Below, one piece after another: positions 1 through 5,446 of a DNA stretch of 5,446 bases (its first letter is position 1; each line of letters opens with the position of its first letter). Under the pieces are notes generated by a model. It was not told where the DNA came from. It saw nothing but the letters and a program-made list of their open reading frames with translations, and did no database searches. The translations under genes and the position numbers were made by a program. Origin of the DNA: Lachnospiraceae bacterium (lineage in GTDB: Bacteria; Bacillota; Clostridia; Lachnospirales; Lachnospiraceae); assembly GCA_020860745.1 (NCBI GenBank), contig JAJBTR010000217.1, positions 1 through 5,446 of the forward strand, given 5' to 3'.

Positions 1-281
1 TCACATATGAGGCAAAACAGATGAAGATTTTGTAACCCTTATGAATAACATTTGCCTTTTTTTCTTTCCCTTTTCGAAATATTCAAGCGCTGCCGCGCCG
101 GAGAATCCGATCTGCACGTGTAAAAATGTGATTGTCAGCCGGATTCCGGTGCGGCAGTCGCTGTTTCTCTGAAAAAGTCTGATATTTTCACCCGACTTGT
201 GCAATATCCCCAATATAGGGTATACAACTATCTGAATTAAGGAAAAAATGCACAGAGAATAATGAACATTTTTGCCTGGGA

Positions 282-297
282 TGTCGAATATATGACA
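282..297. promoter_or_regulatory. Possible activator site (palindrome)
   Basis: TGTCGAATATATGACA is an imperfect 16-bp dyad with perfect TGTC/GACA arms and an AT/AT pair at the centre. Its centre lies about 62 bases before the transcription start inferred from the promoter at 317-345. That is a usual position for a class I activator. The geometry (TGTnn-N6-nnACA) resembles sites of the CRP/FNR superfamily. No regulator gene is visible in the window, so the link to any protein is inference, and a 4-bp arm can arise by chance. Confidence 0.25.
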
Positions 298-316
298 AAG
301 CAGGATTCTTTGCGCA

Positions 317-345
317 TTGAATAAAAAGAAAGTTTCACATATGAT
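317..345 (+). promoter_or_regulatory. Sigma-A type promoter of the cluster
   Basis: A -35 element TTGAAT (317-322, four of six consensus bases) is followed after exactly 17 bases by a -10 element TATGAT (340-345, five of six). Transcription would begin near 352 and leave a leader of about 38 bases before the dehydrogenase gene. The leader contains a small ACAAC/GTTGT inverted repeat (350-354 and 366-370) and a strong ribosome binding site, AAAGGAGAGG at 375-384. Confidence 0.6.
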
Positions 346-389
346 AAATACAACAAAAAAATCAAGTTGTTAAGAAAGGAGAGGGTATT

Positions 390-1211
390 ATGTCTTGTTA
401 CGAAGGAAGATTTGCCGGCAAGGTTGCGATCGTCACCGGCGGGTTCAGCGGTATCGGAAAAGCCACGGTAATGCGTCTGGCCAGTGAGGGAGCAAAGGTA
501 ATTGCGACTGACCTGAATGCAAATGCTCAGGCAGAGGTGGACAGGGAATTTAAAGAAGCGGGTCTGGAGGTTGTCACCGTGATTGCCGATCAGTCCAGCA
601 AGGAAGATTGGGAGAAAGTAGTCGGTCTTGCGAAAGAAAAATTCGGAGCGCTTCACATTCTTGTAAATAATGCGGGGATGAATATCAGATATCAGTTATC
701 TGAGATGGATCTCGGAGACTGGGAAAGGTCTCTTGCAGTTAATCTGACCGGTCCGATGCTTGGTATGTATACGGCCCTTCCGCTGCTTCGTGAATCCGGC
801 GGCGGCTCCATCGTAAATACAGGATCAATCGCCGGAGTATGCGGGCATCCGACAACAGCCTACTCCGCTGCAAAATGGGGATTGCGCGGACTGAGCAAAT
901 CAGCAGCCTTTGAGTTTGGCGATTACAATGTGCGGGTAAACTGTGTTCATCCCGGCGCTACGGTCAGTGGCATCATCGACAGAGATGGTCCTGCGTTTCA
1001 GGCCCTGATCGCAAACTGTCCGCAGAGGCGGCCGGGATATGCGGAGGAGCTTGCCAGTGCAATCTGTTACCTGGCGTCCGATGAGGCAAGCCGTATTACA
1101 GGTATCGATATGAATGTCGACGGCGGATCGGCAGAGTGCGGATCTTACTGGGCAGTATGGGAGACAAGTAAGCGTCTCGCAGCGGAGCAGGGAAAGAGCC
1201 ATCGCACCTGA
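390..1211 (+). CDS. SDR-family NAD(P)-dependent oxidoreductase
   Basis: This 273-residue cytoplasmic protein is a classical short-chain dehydrogenase/reductase, interconverting a secondary alcohol and a ketone. The Rossmann glycine motif TGGFSGIG is at 16-23, and Asp41 at the end of the second strand favours NAD(H) over NADP(H). NNAG is at 93-96, structural Asn118 is present, and the catalytic Ser146, Tyr158 and Lys162 are all in place, so the enzyme should be active. The stretch around 158-190 (AAKWGLRGLSK, then VNCVHPGA) recalls 3-alpha/20-beta-hydroxysteroid dehydrogenases, but this does not fix the substrate. The C-terminus runs about 20 residues past the usual end of the family. The ATG is preceded by AAAGGAGAGG at suitable spacing. 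It is first in the cluster; by context it may supply the ketone for the hydrolase that follows. BbsC/D-type hydroxyacyl-CoA dehydrogenase or FabG-like roles remain possible. Confidence 0.93.
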   Translation: MSCYEGRFAGKVAIVTGGFSGIGKATVMRLASEGAKVIATDLNANAQAEVDREFKEAGLEVVTVIADQSSKEDWEKVVGLAKEKFGALHILVNNAGMNIRYQLSEMDLGDWERSLAVNLTGPMLGMYTALPLLRESGGGSIVNTGSIAGVCGHPTTAYSAAKWGLRGLSKSAAFEFGDYNVRVNCVHPGATVSGIIDRDGPAFQALIANCPQRRPGYAEELASAICYLASDEASRITGIDMNVDGGSAECGSYWAVWETSKRLAAEQGKSHRT

Positions 1212-1226
1212 TTCCCAGGTTCTCAT

Positions 1227-1254
1227 TTGATAGTATTCGTTCCGGGTGTACTAT
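1227..1254 (+). promoter_or_regulatory. Possible internal promoter before hydrolase gene
   Basis: TTGATA (1227-1232, five of six consensus bases) stands 16 bases before TACTAT (1249-1254, four of six) in the 118-base gap after the dehydrogenase. A start near 1261 would give a leader of about 70 bases. The same bases form an inverted repeat, ATAGTA (1230-1235) with TACTAT (1249-1254), so the site could instead be an operator or a weak hairpin. A second short repeat, GCCC (1257-1260) with GGGC (1270-1273), follows and has no T run, so I do not call a terminator here. Confidence 0.35.
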
Positions 1255-1316
1255 GGGCCCAGTGTGCCGGGGCGTATAAATAACTATATGTAAAAATTTA
1301 ATATGAATAAATCCCG

Positions 1317-1323
1317 AAAGGAG
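1317..1323 (+). promoter_or_regulatory. Ribosome binding site deciding the 1330 start
   Basis: AAAGGAG ends 6 bases before the ATG at 1330. An in-frame ATG at 1303 lies upstream of this site and has no Shine-Dalgarno sequence of its own, only AT-rich DNA. Translation should therefore begin at 1330 rather than 1303, which removes nine residues from the longest reading frame. Confidence 0.85.
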
Positions 1324-1329
1324 AACAAA

Positions 1330-2286
1330 ATGAACGAAAATTTCAAAATGCCAGACATTGCTACAGTAAAACCCGGTCCGATTGCTGACCCCGAACCGTT
1401 TGAGGTATATTCCAAAAAATATGAGGATCATGTTCATATGGTACGTGATGACGGTATCATCATGCTGCAGTTCCACACCAACGGTCGTCCGATGATCTGG
1501 GCTCGCCCGATTCACCGTACCGCGCATATGGCGATCCGTGCCGCGGCCAGCGATCCGGAGAACAAGGTTATGATTATCACCGGTACCGGAGCGTGGTGGG
1601 TAGCATACAGTTTTGAAGCTAAGTCCATGGCTCAGTATACCAAGGAAGACAGCTTTAGAAACAGATGCACAGCTACACTGGAGGATTACTGGGGAGATGC
1701 GGTGCCGCTGCAGGAGAACTTTATCTATGATCTGAACATTCCTACGATTGCTGCCATCAATGGCCCCGGCTATCATATGGATATGGCGCTGGATTGCGAT
1801 CTGGTCATTGCCGCTGATGATACGGTTATGTTCGATGTACATAAGCATTTTGGCTTTGTATCCGGCGATGGTATTAATACAACTTATAAGGCTACCATGG
1901 GTCCGAAGCGTGCCGCTTATTATATGATGACCGGTGCTCCGATTACCGCGCAGCAGGCTCTTGACTGGGGTATGGTAAGTGAACTTCTTCCGCGGGAAAA
2001 GCTCATCGAGCGCGCATGGGAGCTTGCAAGAGATATCAGAGAAGTTTCCAGAAACCGTCCGGGCTGGCTTCGTTGCATGACAGAGATTTGCCGCCATGAC
2101 TTAAAAGAGCGTTACACGAAAGATTTTACAGGTGAGTTCGCGATGGAGATGTGGGCATATCTGGTTGATGAGGAAGTATCTCACAACGATGAGGATCTGG
2201 TGAAGATGTGGACCAGCGGTAATATTGAGCTTCCCGCATGGGAAAGCAACCCGGTTGAGTATTATGATGTTCCGCCCAAAAAATAA
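1330..2286 (+). CDS. Crotonase-fold protein, 6-oxocamphor hydrolase-like
   Basis: This 318-residue protein has the crotonase (enoyl-CoA hydratase/isomerase) fold over about 24-240. From memory of the family it lines up best with 6-oxocamphor hydrolase of Rhodococcus, which cleaves a C-C bond of a cyclic beta-diketone by retro-Claisen hydrolysis without using CoA. Shared stretches include FEVYSKKYE (24-32), ENKVMIITGTG (77-87) and FVSGDG (176-181). Residues matching its Trp40, His122, His145 and Asp154 appear as Trp57, His149, His173 and Asp180, the last two being the presumed water-activating pair. The glutamate pair of true hydratases is absent: Asp151 is at the first place and the His173 region at the second. 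The protein is about 60 residues longer than oxocamphor hydrolase, with an N-terminal extension of about 22 residues and an acidic, aromatic C-terminal tail. Its arginine codons are 8 CGT, 5 AGA, 3 CGC and 1 CGG, with no CGA or AGG, which suggests strong expression. A hydrolase of a CoA-linked ring ketone (BadI- or Oah-like) is the main alternative. Confidence 0.85.
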   Translation: MNENFKMPDIATVKPGPIADPEPFEVYSKKYEDHVHMVRDDGIIMLQFHTNGRPMIWARPIHRTAHMAIRAAASDPENKVMIITGTGAWWVAYSFEAKSMAQYTKEDSFRNRCTATLEDYWGDAVPLQENFIYDLNIPTIAAINGPGYHMDMALDCDLVIAADDTVMFDVHKHFGFVSGDGINTTYKATMGPKRAAYYMMTGAPITAQQALDWGMVSELLPREKLIERAWELARDIREVSRNRPGWLRCMTEICRHDLKERYTKDFTGEFAMEMWAYLVDEEVSHNDEDLVKMWTSGNIELPAWESNPVEYYDVPPKK

Positions 2287-2315
2287 TCTGATCCGTACGA
2301 TATGAGAAGATTGAA

Positions 2316-2347
2316 GTAGAGCGCAGAATACTGCGCTCTACAATTTT
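2316..2347 (+). terminator. Stem-loop terminator, probably partial
   Basis: GTAGAGCGCAG (2316-2326) pairs perfectly with CTGCGCTCTAC (2331-2341) around an AATA loop, and AATTTT follows. The 11-bp GC-rich stem fits an intrinsic terminator, but the T run is only four bases. It lies inside an apparent operon, and I find no convincing promoter between it and the TTG start at 2391. Partial readthrough, lowering expression of the three downstream genes relative to the hydrolase, is the simplest reading. It could also protect the 3' end of a processed hydrolase mRNA. Confidence 0.7.
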
Positions 2348-2375
2348 AAACAGAGAAATGGAATTTTGACTGTAG

Positions 2376-2385
2376 AAAGGAAGGA
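2376..2385 (+). promoter_or_regulatory. Ribosome binding site for a TTG start
   Basis: AAAGGAAGGA lies 5 bases before TTG at 2391. The nearest upstream in-frame ATG (2358) runs into TGA at 2367 after two more codons, so it cannot start this gene, and no in-frame ATG follows until well past the zinc ribbon. The TTG is therefore the start. Confidence 0.8.
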
Positions 2386-2390
2386 ATAAA

Positions 2391-2789
2391 TTGAAGTTTT
2401 TCAGACCTGAGCTTTTTAAAGAGACTGAAGATGGCGTATTCCTTGTCGGACAGAAGTGCAAGGATTGCGGGCATATTGCCTTTCCCAGGAAGAGGGTCTG
2501 CCCGGAGTGTTTTTCCGAAAATCTGGAAGAATATCTGCTGAGCCGCAAGGGAAATATGCACACCTATTGTACAACCTATCTTGGCGTTCCTCATTTACAG
2601 GGACCCTATACGAATGCGTATGTAGATCTTCCAGAAAAAATTCGCCTGTATACGTTGATGACCGGATGTGATCCGGAAGGAAAGGATCTGCACTGTGATA
2701 TGCCGGTGGAAATGGTGATCGACGTCCTTTATAAGGATGAAAACGGCGAAGACGTCTATACGCACAAATTCAGGCCGATAAAGGAGTGA
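2391..2789 (+). CDS. DUF35 Zn-ribbon/OB-fold protein, thiolase partner
   Basis: This 132-residue protein has the usual DUF35 plan and length. A short N-terminal segment (FFRPELFKE) leads to a rubredoxin-like zinc ribbon with Cys23, Cys26, Cys37 and Cys40 (C-x2-C-x10-C-x2-C), then an OB-fold domain from about 44 to 130. Such proteins bind thiolase-superfamily enzymes: BbsA with BbsB in anaerobic toluene degradation, the archaeal DUF35 protein that bridges acetoacetyl-CoA thiolase and HMG-CoA synthase, and ChsH2 with the Ltp2 aldolase in steroid side-chain degradation. They are thought to hold or channel the CoA substrate. All four zinc cysteines are present, so the protein looks intact. It starts with TTG. 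Its last codons contain the AAGGAG (2781-2786) that serves the thiolase, whose start is 6 bases past this stop, so the two are likely translationally coupled and made in equal amounts as a complex. Confidence 0.92.
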   Translation: MKFFRPELFKETEDGVFLVGQKCKDCGHIAFPRKRVCPECFSENLEEYLLSRKGNMHTYCTTYLGVPHLQGPYTNAYVDLPEKIRLYTLMTGCDPEGKDLHCDMPVEMVIDVLYKDENGEDVYTHKFRPIKE

Positions 2790-2795
2790 TGACAG

Positions 2796-3968
2796 ATGAA
2801 TTTAAGAAAAGTTGCGATCGTCGGCATCGGCGAGACAAAATTTGGTAAATTTATGGACCGCAGCATAACCGATCTGGCGGCTGAGTCCTGCATCAGCGCA
2901 ATCAAAGATGCGGGTGTCAGCCATAAAAAGATACAGCTGGCTACCGGGGCGTATGCCTGCCAGTGGAATTCGGAACGGGGACAGTATTTTACTCTTCCGG
3001 AAGTGATATTGCGTGAGATCGGTATCGCAAAAATACCGATGTTCCGTACTGAAAACGGATGTTCGACTGGTTCCGTGGCATTCCGTGACGTCTGGTATCG
3101 TATAGTGACTGGTGAATACGATATTGGACTCGCGTTTGGCGTGGAAAAAATGAATGCGGCAGATTCCCGCAGTATTCGAGGTGCAAACTCCGACCACGAG
3201 GCGGAAGGCGACTTTGAGATGGGCCTGAGTGCCGCCGGTATCTATGGGCTGATGGCAAATCGTCTGATGTATCAGTATGGCGTTACCAGGGAAGACCTCG
3301 CCCGCGTGGTGGTGAAAAATCGAAAATTCGGTTCTATGAACCCGATCTCTCAGTTCCCTTTCCCAACAACGATTGAGGAAGTCCTGAATGCGAGAATGAT
3401 CGCGGATCCGCTGACGCTTTATATGTGCTGCGGACGCGGCGATGGTGCGGCATCTGTTGTGCTGATGGATGCGGAAACAGCAAAAAAGTACACAGAGCAT
3501 CCGGTTTTTATTGAAGGGAATGTTTTGACCACCGGAACCTATTCTGATACCGAAGATTATGTGACGGTAGACAGCGACAAGCGCGCGGCGGCTCAGATCT
3601 ATGAGATGGCCGGTATCGGGCCGGAAGATATCGATGTGGTGGAAGTGCACGACAGCTTTGCTCCGGCTGAGCTGAAGCACTACATGGATCTTGGTTTTTG
3701 CGGGCCGGGCGAATGCACACGGATGATCCGGGAGGGCGAGACGGATCTCGGAGGCAGAATTCCTGTAAATACCAGTGGCGGTCTGCTTTCCAAAGGCCAT
3801 ATTATCGGTGCAACCGGTATCTCCCAGATATATGAGCTGGTAAAGCAGCTTCGCGGAGAGTGCGGTCCGCGTCAGGTCAAGGGTGCTAAAGTTGCGCTTC
3901 AGCACAATTCCGGCGGATTTGTCCATTCGGAGTGGGCGTCCTGTGCCATGACTATTTTGACAATTTAA
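2796..3968 (+). CDS. SCPx-type thiolase
   Basis: This 390-residue cytoplasmic enzyme belongs to the lipid-transfer/SCPx branch of the thiolase superfamily and has the normal length for a stand-alone member without a sterol-carrier domain. The N-terminal half (VAIVGIGETKFGK at 6-18) carries nucleophile Cys89 in ENGCSTGS. The C-terminal half has VHDSF (284-288) in place of the NEAF loop of common thiolases, then NTSGG (325-329), GHIIGATG (334-341, His335) and LQHNSGG (368-374) in place of the CxG loop. Retention of Cys89 argues for thiolytic cleavage of a beta-ketoacyl-CoA to a shorter acyl-CoA plus acyl-CoA. Canonical SCP2 thiolases have Cys where Ser287 stands, so the second acid/base is altered. 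The gene lies directly behind its DUF35 partner, as in bbsAB. A retro-aldolase role like Ltp2 is less likely but not excluded. The chain length and nature of the substrate cannot be read from the sequence. Confidence 0.92.
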   Translation: MNLRKVAIVGIGETKFGKFMDRSITDLAAESCISAIKDAGVSHKKIQLATGAYACQWNSERGQYFTLPEVILREIGIAKIPMFRTENGCSTGSVAFRDVWYRIVTGEYDIGLAFGVEKMNAADSRSIRGANSDHEAEGDFEMGLSAAGIYGLMANRLMYQYGVTREDLARVVVKNRKFGSMNPISQFPFPTTIEEVLNARMIADPLTLYMCCGRGDGAASVVLMDAETAKKYTEHPVFIEGNVLTTGTYSDTEDYVTVDSDKRAAAQIYEMAGIGPEDIDVVEVHDSFAPAELKHYMDLGFCGPGECTRMIREGETDLGGRIPVNTSGGLLSKGHIIGATGISQIYELVKQLRGECGPRQVKGAKVALQHNSGGFVHSEWASCAMTILTI

Positions 3969-3998
3969 TGATTCAAAGAATAAAGGAGAAATACAGAT

Positions 3999-5339
3999 AT
4001 GTCTGAGAGAAAATATTGGGATATGGAAGTGGAACCTCTGCTGAATACTCCGATGATGCGTGAGATTCAGCTGAAAAAACTTCAGAAAATGATCGCAAAG
4101 CTTTATGAGAGCAAGCCTTATTGGCATGATCGCCTGGAAGCTGCCGGTATCCGTCCGGGAACTATCCAGAGCCTGGAAGAGTACAGCCAGAAAATGCCGA
4201 TCATGGATAAAGAGACCCGTCGGAAGCTTGTAGAAAAGACAGGATCCTCTCTCGGTATGGGAATCGAGACTATGGGCGCTGAGATGGAAGATATCGTCCT
4301 GATGGCGGCAACATCCGGTACTTCCGGCACACCGACGCCCTATCCGCAGACGCAGCACGATATTGACCTGTACAGTGAGCTGTTTGGACGCATGATGTGG
4401 CGCTGCGGCGTTCGTCCCGGCGATCGTGTGCTGCATTGCTTTGGACTGAGTATGTATCAGGCGGGCGTACCCTATGTGCAGTATATGCAGCGCACAGGCT
4501 GCTGCATTCTGCCGGTGGGTGCGGAGGCAGGTTCCGCGCGGATTTCAAAATTCGCACAGGAGTTTAAGCCTACGGTACTTTTATCCACCCCTTCCTTTGC
4601 GGAGCATTTTATTGAGAAGTATAAGGAAATCACTGGAAAAGATGTCGGAACGATCGGAATTAAGGTGATTATCTGTGCGGGTGAACCGGGTGCAGGTCTT
4701 CCGGAAGTCAGAAGCAAGATTGAAAAAGCTTATGGCGCGAAGCTCTTTGATCACGGCGGAGCCATGGGTGTTTCCTGTGATTGCGAGGAATATCAGGGTA
4801 TGCATCATCTGGCAGATGATTCTTTCTATATTGAGCTCGTGGATCCGGACACCTATGAGCCTGTGAAATGGGAGAACGGGGCGACCGGTATGATGTGCTC
4901 TACCAGCCTTGATATGGAAGGGATGCTCTGGTTCCGTGAGACCTTTGGAGATATCTGGGAAGTGTATACGGATCCGTGTCCCTGCGGCTGCAGCGGATGG
5001 CGCTATAAGGTAGTCGGACGAGCAGATGATATGCTGAAGGTAAAGGGCACGATGGTCTATCCCGCCGCGATCGATGATGTGATCAACGGCTTTGCTCCGC
5101 GGGTAACCGGGGAATTCCGGATCATACTCGATGAGAAACCGCCTCGCGTTGTGCCGCCGCTGAAACTGAGAGTGGAATACGGTGAGGGTGTGACAGAGGC
5201 GGAGCTTCCGGCACTTGAGGAAGAAATCGTTGCGGCCTGCAAGGGTAAGCTTTCCATTACGCCGAAGATTATATGGACCGCTCCGTACAGCCTGGAACGC
5301 GCGACAGTAAAGACAAACTTTTTTGAACGCAATTATTAA
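3999..5339 (+). CDS. PaaK-like acyl/aryl-CoA ligase (AMP-forming)
   Basis: This 446-residue cytoplasmic enzyme is an adenylate-forming ligase of the phenylacetate-CoA ligase (PaaK) type, close to the usual 430-440 residues. It would activate a carboxylic acid with ATP to the acyl-AMP and then the CoA thioester. The N-terminal helical part (1-95) has the family's LKKLQKMIAKLYESKPYW stretch. The ATP phosphate loop is TSGTSGTPT (105-113). CAGEPG (226-231) and the DHGGAMG region (251-257) line the adenylate pocket. A cysteine-rich PCPCGC segment (326-331) leads to the hinge GRADDMLKVKG (340-350), and Lys438 near the C-terminus fits the catalytic lysine. All key motifs are present. AAAGGAG at 3982-3988 precedes the ATG by 10 bases, and the gap to the thiolase is only 30 bases, so it belongs to the same transcript. 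By context its substrate may be the acid released by the oxocamphor-hydrolase-like enzyme; phenylacetate itself is not implied. Confidence 0.9.
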   Translation: MSERKYWDMEVEPLLNTPMMREIQLKKLQKMIAKLYESKPYWHDRLEAAGIRPGTIQSLEEYSQKMPIMDKETRRKLVEKTGSSLGMGIETMGAEMEDIVLMAATSGTSGTPTPYPQTQHDIDLYSELFGRMMWRCGVRPGDRVLHCFGLSMYQAGVPYVQYMQRTGCCILPVGAEAGSARISKFAQEFKPTVLLSTPSFAEHFIEKYKEITGKDVGTIGIKVIICAGEPGAGLPEVRSKIEKAYGAKLFDHGGAMGVSCDCEEYQGMHHLADDSFYIELVDPDTYEPVKWENGATGMMCSTSLDMEGMLWFRETFGDIWEVYTDPCPCGCSGWRYKVVGRADDMLKVKGTMVYPAAIDDVINGFAPRVTGEFRIILDEKPPRVVPPLKLRVEYGEGVTEAELPALEEEIVAACKGKLSITPKIIWTAPYSLERATVKTNFFERNY

Positions 5340-5349
5340 AAAATACAGG

Positions 5350-5387
5350 ATGCGTATGTCCGGCATGGAACAGCCGGACATACGTGT
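5350..5387 (+). terminator. Strong inverted repeat after the last gene
   Basis: CGTATGTCCGGC (5353-5364) pairs perfectly with GCCGGACATACG (5373-5384) around an 8-base loop; two wobble pairs and an A-T pair extend the stem to 5350 and 5387. It lies 11 bases after the ligase stop, where a terminator is expected, but no T run follows on this strand. It may stop transcription weakly, protect the mRNA 3' end, or be a repeat. Confidence 0.45.
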
Positions 5388-5392
5388 AATAT

Positions 5393-5442
5393 GCGCAGGG
5401 GTGCGTAAGGAATATGACAGCTGTGCTGTCCGTACCCCGCGC
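5393..5442. repeat. Second long inverted repeat at window edge
   Basis: GCGC-A-GGGGT (5393-5402) pairs with ACCCCGCGC (5434-5442), nine pairs with one bulged A. A nested hairpin, GACAG (5416-5420) with CTGTC (5426-5430), sits inside. The window ends four bases later, so whether a T run follows cannot be seen. It could be the true terminator of the cluster, a structured RNA, or a piece of a repeat element. Confidence 0.35.
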
Positions 5443-5446
5443 GGCG

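Larger units (their letters stand above)
1..389. other. Upstream non-coding region
   Basis: I see no gene I can support in these 389 bases. The stretch from about 215 is AT-rich and has stops in all forward frames; the only longer forward frame there is 20 codons (262-324) with a poor ribosome site. A 70-codon frame runs on the minus strand from 213 to 1, ends in TGA at the window edge and matches no family I know; it may be chance or a decayed remnant. The region holds the inferred cluster promoter at 317-345, a dyad at 282-297, a short direct repeat of CAATAT (202-207 and 211-216), and a CCGGA-T-TCCGG inverted repeat at 139-149. A weaker second promoter, TTGTGC (197-202) 18 bases from TATACA (221-226), is possible. 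Confidence 0.6.

Noticed and set aside
139..149. CCGGA-T-TCCGG inverted repeat as an operator.
   Set aside because: Short, about 200 bases from the promoter, and without a second copy nearby.
1..213. 70-codon minus-strand frame containing a fairly protein-like stretch (IGFSGAAALEYF).
   Set aside because: No family is recognised, no clear ribosome site precedes its start, and it ends at the window edge; a decayed remnant is possible but cannot be supported.
248..324. Leader-peptide-like short frames: four codons from 248 after AAGGA, overlapping by TAATG a 20-codon frame at 262-324.
   Set aside because: Frames this short arise by chance, the 20-codon one overlaps the inferred -35 element, and there are no codon runs suggesting attenuation.
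1..344. Direct repeat of TCACATATGA at 1-10 and 335-344.
   Set aside because: Ten AT-rich bases, one copy overlapping the -10 element; too short to call a repeat or paired operator without conservation.
350..370. ACAAC/GTTGT inverted repeat in the leader as a riboswitch or RNA thermometer.
   Set aside because: Only five pairs around an 11-base A-rich loop; it does not cover the ribosome binding site, and the leader is too short for a riboswitch.
1303..1329. Upstream ATG at 1303 as start of the hydrolase.
   Set aside because: It lacks a ribosome site, whereas AAAGGAG stands 6 bases before the ATG at 1330.
2802..4436. 544-codon minus-strand frame opposite the thiolase and ligase genes.
   Set aside because: It is rich in His, Ser and Arg, has no recognisable domain, and mirrors two well-supported genes; it reflects third-position GC bias. 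The antisense frames at 1096-2097 and 4581-5381 are rejected for the same reason.

Overview
The window looks like a stretch of a moderate-GC Bacillota chromosome, probably an anaerobic Clostridia member (Lachnospiraceae-like). I infer this from AAAGGAG-type ribosome binding sites before every gene, one TTG start, an AT-rich promoter region in front of roughly 50% GC genes, and the gene content. The species cannot be read from the sequence. All five confident genes are on the + strand and form one catabolic cluster. No transporter, regulator, RNA gene, mobile element or CRISPR array is visible.

Layout: 1-389 is non-coding, with a good promoter (TTGAAT-17-TATGAT, 317-345) and a 16-bp imperfect palindrome about 62 bases before the inferred start of transcription. 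390-1211 encodes a classical NAD-type short-chain dehydrogenase. After a 118-base gap with a possible second promoter, 1330-2286 encodes a crotonase-fold protein that resembles 6-oxocamphor hydrolase (a beta-diketone C-C hydrolase) rather than a hydratase. A perfect 11-bp stem-loop with a short T run follows (2316-2347). 2391-2789 (TTG start) encodes a DUF35 zinc-ribbon/OB-fold protein, 6 bases ahead of an SCPx-type thiolase (2796-3968). After 30 bases comes a PaaK-like acyl/aryl-CoA ligase (3999-5339). The end of the window holds two strong inverted repeats.

Working model (inference): the dehydrogenase oxidises a secondary alcohol, perhaps alicyclic, to give a 1,3-diketone. The oxocamphor-hydrolase-like enzyme opens it by retro-Claisen hydrolysis to a keto acid. 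The PaaK-like ligase activates the acid to its CoA thioester, and the DUF35-thiolase pair cleaves a beta-ketoacyl-CoA. No oxygenase is present, so this would suit an oxygen-independent route for breaking down a cyclic ketone or terpenoid-, steroid- or polyphenol-derived ring. The gene order (SDR, crotonase, DUF35, thiolase) also recalls the bbs genes of anaerobic toluene degradation, whose BbsA/BbsB pair is a DUF35-thiolase complex. The substrate is unknown. The dehydrogenases and hydratase for full beta-oxidation, if needed, lie outside the window.
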